This document shows positions 5,986 through 9,535 of a DNA stretch of 9,535 bases, piece by piece (position 1 is the first letter of the stretch; each line of letters starts with the position of its first letter). The position numbers and the translations under genes are program-made. Where the stretch lies: NCBI GenBank assembly GCA_023424235.1, contig JAFAEB010000423.1, forward strand, positions 1 through 9,535, given 5' to 3'. Under the pieces are notes generated by a model. That model worked only from the letters and a program-made list of their open reading frames with translations, ran no database searches and was not told the origin of the DNA. Source of the stretch: Bacillota bacterium (GTDB taxonomy: Bacteria > Bacillota > Clostridia > Lachnospirales > Lachnospiraceae).

Positions 5986-7380
5986 TTAGGATTTACTTTT
6001 AATAATGTAATTTAAATGCCTAAACTCCATGATTAAAAAGACAATCGTTATAAGAAATGAGGCACCATCAGCAAATGGTCCTGCATATAAAATTCCATTT
6101 AGTCCAAATCGATTGGATAGGAAATATACTGCTGGAATTAAGAAAATGATTTGTCTTGTTAAGGTAAGCACTAAAGATATTTTAGGTTTTCCAACCGATT
6201 GAAAATAAAGGGCACCAATCATCTGTGCTCCTACTACAGGTACTAGCATAAACCATACGCGTATAAATTTAGCACCCAACTCAATAAACGACCTTTCCTT
6301 CCCAAACATACGTATTATTTCTCTTGGAAATAATCTTGTAACAAGGAAACCAAACACTACGATAAGGGTTGCTGCTGTTATTGCCTTTATTAAAGTTTCT
6401 TTAATTCTATGGTATAACATAGCACCTCTATTGTATCCAATAATAGGCTGTGAACCATGATTAATACCAACGATTGGCATAATCATTAGTTGTTGTATGC
6501 TTGTTACTGCACCCATGGTTGAAATAGCAATATCTCCACCAAAGGCACCTAATCGATTATTAAGTACTAAATTAATGATACTTGTACTGATCTGATTGAA
6601 GAAAGATGGCAAACCAGCAAGTCCTATTTTACGAATCAATCGCCCATTAGGTATCATATTCTTAAGCTTAAGCTTTATATTAGAACGCTTGGTAAGGAAG
6701 TAAGATACTCCCCAAATAGCAGATAAACCTTGACCACCAATGGTTGCAAGTGCTGCTCCTGTCATACCCATATGGAAAATAAATATAAATACATAGTCAA
6801 ATACGATATTAAAACCAGCACCTATAAACATAGACACCATAGCTTGCTTTGGACTTCCATCTGCTCTCATAAAATGATTACATCCAACCGATGGTCCTTG
6901 TAATATGGAAGCATATAATATAATTTTCATATATTCTTTGGCATAGGGCATAATCGTATCACTAGCACCAAACAATCGAAGTAAGGGTTCCAAATAAATT
7001 AAAGCTATTACCATAAATAAAAAAGAAGTTAAAAATATCATAAAAAAGGAGTTTCCTAAAATCTTTGCTGCACCCTCCTTATCCTTTTCACCAAGTTTAA
7101 TAGAAAAGAGTGCTGCGCCGCCTGCTCCAAACATAAGAGCAAGTCCCATCATTATCATCATGATAGGAAAGGATACCGTTAAGGCAGCTAGTCCTAATGA
7201 TGCTAAATCCTCTGCTTGTCCAATAAAGATTCGATCTACAATATTATATAAGGCATTAACAAGCATACCGATTGTTGCTGGAATGGAGAATTGAAGTAAT
7301 AAGCTGGAAATTTTCTCGTCCCTAAGCCTATCTTGCTTTCGATTTTTAATTAAATTTATATCATCTTTCATATGTTCCAT
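5986..7380 (-). CDS. MATE-family multidrug/cation antiporter (MepA-like)
   Basis: An inner-membrane efflux transporter of the MATE family, which expels drugs or cationic compounds in exchange for Na+ or H+. The length, 464 residues, and the succession of about 12 hydrophobic segments are typical. Recognisable stretches are FSIPATIGMLVNALYNIVD at 31-49 (conserved first helix with P34), CNHFMRADGSPKQA at 167-180 between helices, and ISTMGAVTSIQQ with GINHGSQPIIGYNRG at 286-319, typical of the clostridial/MepA branch. The N-terminal 23 residues are charged and cytosolic. The ATG at 7380 follows AGGAG 7 bp upstream; a second ATG three codons in is less well placed. The gene is transcribed away from rpoD and converges on the glycosidase gene. 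Substrates cannot be predicted. A weak promoter candidate lies at 7438-7466. Confidence 0.93.
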   Translation of the reverse strand: MEHMKDDINLIKNRKQDRLRDEKISSLLLQFSIPATIGMLVNALYNIVDRIFIGQAEDLASLGLAALTVSFPIMMIMMGLALMFGAGGAALFSIKLGEKDKEGAAKILGNSFFMIFLTSFLFMVIALIYLEPLLRLFGASDTIMPYAKEYMKIILYASILQGPSVGCNHFMRADGSPKQAMVSMFIGAGFNIVFDYVFIFIFHMGMTGAALATIGGQGLSAIWGVSYFLTKRSNIKLKLKNMIPNGRLIRKIGLAGLPSFFNQISTSIINLVLNNRLGAFGGDIAISTMGAVTSIQQLMIMPIVGINHGSQPIIGYNRGAMLYHRIKETLIKAITAATLIVVFGFLVTRLFPREIIRMFGKERSFIELGAKFIRVWFMLVPVVGAQMIGALYFQSVGKPKISLVLTLTRQIIFLIPAVYFLSNRFGLNGILYAGPFADGASFLITIVFLIMEFRHLNYIIKSKS

Positions 7381-7437
7381 GTCATCTCTCCTAGTACTTT
7401 TAAAGTGTCAAAATCAAAGATCCACTTATTACAAATT

Positions 7438-7466
7438 ATTGTACCACATTCTAAAATGTATTACAC
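7438..7466 (-). promoter_or_regulatory. Candidate promoter of the MATE gene
   Basis: On the minus strand, TACAAT (7443-7438) has the extended TGG form just upstream. The -35 hexamer at a 17-bp spacing, GTGTAA (7466-7461), matches only 3 of 6 positions. The predicted start near 7431 would leave a leader of about 50 nt. The small inverted repeat ACATT-CTAA-AATGT (7446-7459) lies in the spacer and could be an operator. Confidence 0.35.
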
Positions 7467-7514
7467 CATATTATGATACCAAAATAAACTAAATTAAAGT
7501 TAAGCAAAAATGTC

Positions 7515-7543
7515 TTTTCAACTACTACAGCTTATGCTATAAT
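7515..7543 (+). promoter_or_regulatory. Strong sigma-A promoter upstream of rpoD
   Basis: TTTTCA (7515-7520, 4 of 6 matches), a 17-bp spacer and perfect TATAAT (7538-7543), with the extended TGC motif at 7535-7537. Transcription should begin near 7550, about 148 nt before the rpoD start codon. The transcript would pass through the predicted attenuator. Confidence 0.7.
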
Positions 7544-7559
7544 GTTACCTAGTGGTAAA

Positions 7560-7663
7560 ATGCCCTTAGAAACTCATTTACGAAATAGTTTGCATGAAAA
7601 ACCCTAATAGATACCATACTATCTAAAAGGGGAACTACAGTTATGTAAATAGTTTCTTTTTTT
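7560..7663 (+). promoter_or_regulatory. Candidate transcription attenuator (terminator/antiterminator leader) of rpoD
   Basis: AGAAACT-C-ATTTAC (7568-7581) pairs with GTAAAT-AGTTTCT (7645-7657), 13 bp with one bulged C, directly followed by seven T (7657-7663): an intrinsic terminator form closing a multi-branched leader. Inside lies the hairpin TAGATA-CCATAC-TATCTA (7608-7625), extended by CCCT/AGGG across an AA/AA internal loop. An alternative fold uses the same strand: ATGC plus AAACT (7560-7563, 7570-7574) with AGTTTGCAT (7587-7595), which would prevent the terminator. The direct repeat AAATAGTTT (7583-7591, 7647-7655) creates the competition. If termination is constant, this would instead be a small RNA gene of about 114 nt. 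No known riboswitch class is recognised. Confidence 0.55.
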
Positions 7664-7697
7664 ATTGTATATTGTTAGGAACTAATGGAGGAATAGA

Positions 7698-8813
7698 ATG
7701 AGCGAAGCTGCACATAATTTTGAAGAAAAATTGAAAGAATTATTAACTTATGCCAACAATAATAAAGGTGTTGTTGATGTTGCCAAGGTAAATGATTTTT
7801 TTAAAGAACTTAACCTTGCTGTTAGGCAAATTGATAAAATATATGAATATCTTGAAGCGCATAATATAGTCGTTTTAAATCCTATTGATGAAGAAGAACC
7901 GGATGATGAGATTATATTAGAACTTGAAGAAAGTGATGAAGTTGCTTTACTCGACTTTGATGAAGCATCTTTAATGGGCACGATGTCCGATGATCCTGTC
8001 AAATTATATTTAAAAGAAATCGGTAGTTATCCTCTTTTATCCGTAGCCGAAGAAATAGAACTTGCTAAAAAAATTGGTGAGGGAGATGCTCATGCCAAAC
8101 GTATTTTAGCAGAATCCAATCTTCGTTTAGTAGTTAGTATTGCAAAACGATATGTAGGTAGAGGCTTATCCTTTCTAGATTTAATACAAGAAGGTAATTT
8201 AGGCTTAATCAAAGCAGTAGATAAATTTGATTACAACAAAGGATTTAAATTTAGTACTTATGCTACATGGTGGATTCGTCAAGCAATCACTAGATCCATT
8301 GCAGACCAATCACGTACCATTCGTATCCCAGTACATATGTCTGAAGTTATTAATAAGACATATCGAATCTCTAGAAGTTTGTTACAAGAGTTAGGTAGAG
8401 AACCGTCGGAACAAGAAATTGCAGATGCAATGAAACTTCCAGTAGAAAAGGTACGAGAAATTTTAAAAGTTTCCGCAGACCCAATTTCACTTGATACACC
8501 AATCGGTGAAGAAGATGATAGTCATTTAGGTGATTTTATTAAAGATGAATCCATTATGGGACCAGAAGAAGCTGCTTCTTATTCTGTACTACAAGACCAA
8601 ATCTCTAAGTTACTTGAAACTCTTACAGAAAGAGAACAACGTGTATTAATCTTACGTTTCGGTTTAAAAGACGGAAGAACTAGAACTCTTGAAGAAGTTG
8701 GAAAAGAATTTAATGTTACAAGAGAACGTATCAGACAGATTGAAGCCAAAGCTTTAAGAAAATTAAGACATCCAAGTAGAGCTAGAATGCTAAAAGGTTA
8801 TGATAACATGTAA
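7698..8813 (+). CDS. rpoD: Housekeeping RNA polymerase sigma factor RpoD (SigA)
   Basis: The primary sigma factor, which binds core RNA polymerase and recognises TTGACA/TATAAT promoters. At 371 residues it has the length of Bacillus SigA. Regions in order: acidic region 1.1 (about 1-90, with the run DEEEPDDEIILELEESDE at 64-81); region 1.2 with DDPVKLYLKEIGSYPLL (98-114); region 2 with NLRLVVSIAKRYVGRGLSF (141-159), DLIQEGNLGLIKAVDKFDY (161-179) and the -10 recognition helix TYATWWIRQAITRSI (187-201); region 3 (about 205-285); and region 4 with EREQRVLILRFGL (311-323) and the -35 helix VTRERIRQIEAKALRKLR (340-357). All key elements are intact. ATG 7698 follows TGGAGG about 6 bp upstream. dnaG, the common upstream partner, is absent. 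The acyltransferase gene follows after 21 bp without a terminator. Confidence 0.98.
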   Translation: MSEAAHNFEEKLKELLTYANNNKGVVDVAKVNDFFKELNLAVRQIDKIYEYLEAHNIVVLNPIDEEEPDDEIILELEESDEVALLDFDEASLMGTMSDDPVKLYLKEIGSYPLLSVAEEIELAKKIGEGDAHAKRILAESNLRLVVSIAKRYVGRGLSFLDLIQEGNLGLIKAVDKFDYNKGFKFSTYATWWIRQAITRSIADQSRTIRIPVHMSEVINKTYRISRSLLQELGREPSEQEIADAMKLPVEKVREILKVSADPISLDTPIGEEDDSHLGDFIKDESIMGPEEAASYSVLQDQISKLLETLTEREQRVLILRFGLKDGRTRTLEEVGKEFNVTRERIRQIEAKALRKLRHPSRARMLKGYDNM

Positions 8814-8834
8814 TTGCCTTACGAGGAGGGACAC

Positions 8835-9535
8835 ATGGAACGTATAATATTAATGGTTATTCGAAGTATTTTTAACCTACCTTTATGGATCGTTAAAATA
8901 TCAAAATTTTTAGATGTTACCAAATATGATGAAGTAACTAGATATACTTTTATTCATCGATTGACAAAAATCGTAAATAAAAGAGGGCGTGTGCAAATAA
9001 AGTGCTATGGTCTTCATAATCTTCCAAAAGAGAATGGTTATATTATGTATCCAAATCATCAGGGATTATTTGATGCTCTAGCAATTATAGAAACACATGA
9101 AAGACCTCTTACTACGGTATCAAAAAAAGAAGTTGAACGTCTTTTTTTTATTAAACAAATCTTTCAAATTCTTGAATCAAAATTTATTGACCGAGAAGAT
9201 GTTAGGCAGTCTATGAAGATTATGATAGAAGTTACGAAAGAAGTAAAAGAAGGTCGAAATTATATCATATTCCCAGAGGGTACAAGATCAAGAGATGGTA
9301 ATAATATTCTTGAGTTTAAAGGTGGAAGCTTTAAATCTGCTATGAATGCAAAGTGTCCAATTGTACCGATGGCTATAATAGACTCCTATAAAGCATTTGA
9401 CACTCATTCCATAAAAAAACTTACGGTTCAAATTCATTACTTAAAACCTTTATATTATGAAGATTATAAGGATATGAAATCCGTGGACATAGCTAATTAT
9501 GTATCAGAACAAATAAAAAATACCATAAAGGAATA
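8835..9535 (+). CDS. plsC: 1-acyl-sn-glycerol-3-phosphate acyltransferase, PlsC family (end at window edge)
   Basis: A membrane-associated acyltransferase that adds the second acyl chain to lysophosphatidic acid to make phosphatidic acid, the precursor of membrane phospholipids. 233 codons are visible and the last two bases are TA, so a stop codon may lie exactly at the edge; the length would suit the family. Motifs: NHQGLFD at 74-80 (motif I, catalytic H75 and D80), FIDRED at 117-122 (motif II), FPEGTRSRDG at 146-155 (motif III, E148-G149-T150, R151), and CPIVPMAI at 174-181 (motif IV). Residues 1-22 form an amphipathic or hydrophobic N-terminal helix likely to hold it at the membrane. ATG 8835 follows GAGGAGGG (8823-8830) 4 bp upstream. 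It lies 21 bp after rpoD, so it is probably in the same transcript. Exact acyl acceptor is not certain from sequence. Confidence 0.9.
   Translation, partial: MERIILMVIRSIFNLPLWIVKISKFLDVTKYDEVTRYTFIHRLTKIVNKRGRVQIKCYGLHNLPKENGYIMYPNHQGLFDALAIIETHERPLTTVSKKEVERLFFIKQIFQILESKFIDREDVRQSMKIMIEVTKEVKEGRNYIIFPEGTRSRDGNNILEFKGGSFKSAMNAKCPIVPMAIIDSYKAFDTHSIKKLTVQIHYLKPLYYEDYKDMKSVDIANYVSEQIKNTIKE

Noticed and set aside
7550..7697. Known riboswitch or T-box in the rpoD leader
   Set aside because: I looked for the T-box GGTGGTACCGCG-type core and for purine, TPP, SAM, c-di-GMP and guanidine-I signatures and saw none, so I report only a candidate attenuator.
7748..8002. 84-codon serine-rich minus-strand frame inside rpoD
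   Set aside because: The Ser-rich composition is the antisense of the Glu/Asp-rich region 1.1 of RpoD; not a gene.
1..9535. CRISPR array, tRNA, rRNA, transposase or phage genes
   Set aside because: No regularly spaced repeats, no tRNA-like cloverleaf with CCA end, no rRNA cores and no transposase or integrase motifs were seen on either strand.

Overview
The window is AT-rich (roughly one third G+C by eye), with strong AGGAGG-type ribosome binding sites, near-consensus sigma-A promoters with TGn extended -10 boxes, and a 371-residue housekeeping sigma factor of the Bacillus/Clostridium type. This points to a Firmicute, most likely a clostridium of the Lachnospiraceae type. The genus is inference; no rRNA or other marker is present.

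Layout: (1) Positions 1-813, minus strand: the N-terminal 271 codons of an Mrp/NBP35-type P-loop ATPase linked to iron-sulfur cluster carriage, running off the left edge, with a near-perfect sigma-A promoter. (2) 988-1560, plus: a compact zinc N-acetylmuramoyl-L-alanine amidase with no signal peptide, closed by a perfect 16-bp terminator hairpin. (3) 1959-4130, plus: a two-gene restriction-modification operon made of a Dam/DpnM-family adenine methyltransferase and a PD-(D/E)XK-type putative endonuclease that I do not recognise as the DpnII or MboI enzyme. Tandem promoters precede it, with palindromes in and just after the second one. (4) 4261-5712, plus: a cytosolic GH26-like glycosidase whose leader can fold to hide its ribosome binding site. 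(5) 5713-5985: an imperfect tandem repeat and a long bidirectional hairpin terminator between convergent genes. (6) 5986-7380, minus: a MATE efflux pump. (7) 7381-7697: a divergent regulatory region containing a strong promoter and a terminator/antiterminator-like leader. (8) 7698-8813, plus: rpoD. (9) 8835 to the right edge, plus: a PlsC-type acyltransferase 21 bp downstream of rpoD.

The methyltransferase protects DNA that the neighbouring nuclease would cut, so those two genes form one functional unit. The other genes are separate household or accessory functions. rpoD and plsC are probably co-transcribed. The usual dnaG-rpoD arrangement is absent here, because a MATE gene sits upstream of rpoD on the opposite strand.

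The most interesting parts are three: the predicted attenuator upstream of rpoD (mutually exclusive pairings sharing one strand, then a T7 tract), the uncharacterised nuclease partner of the Dam-type methylase with palindromes at its operon promoter, and the leader of the glycosidase gene that can sequester its ribosome binding site. All are read from sequence alone; no database search or folding program was run.
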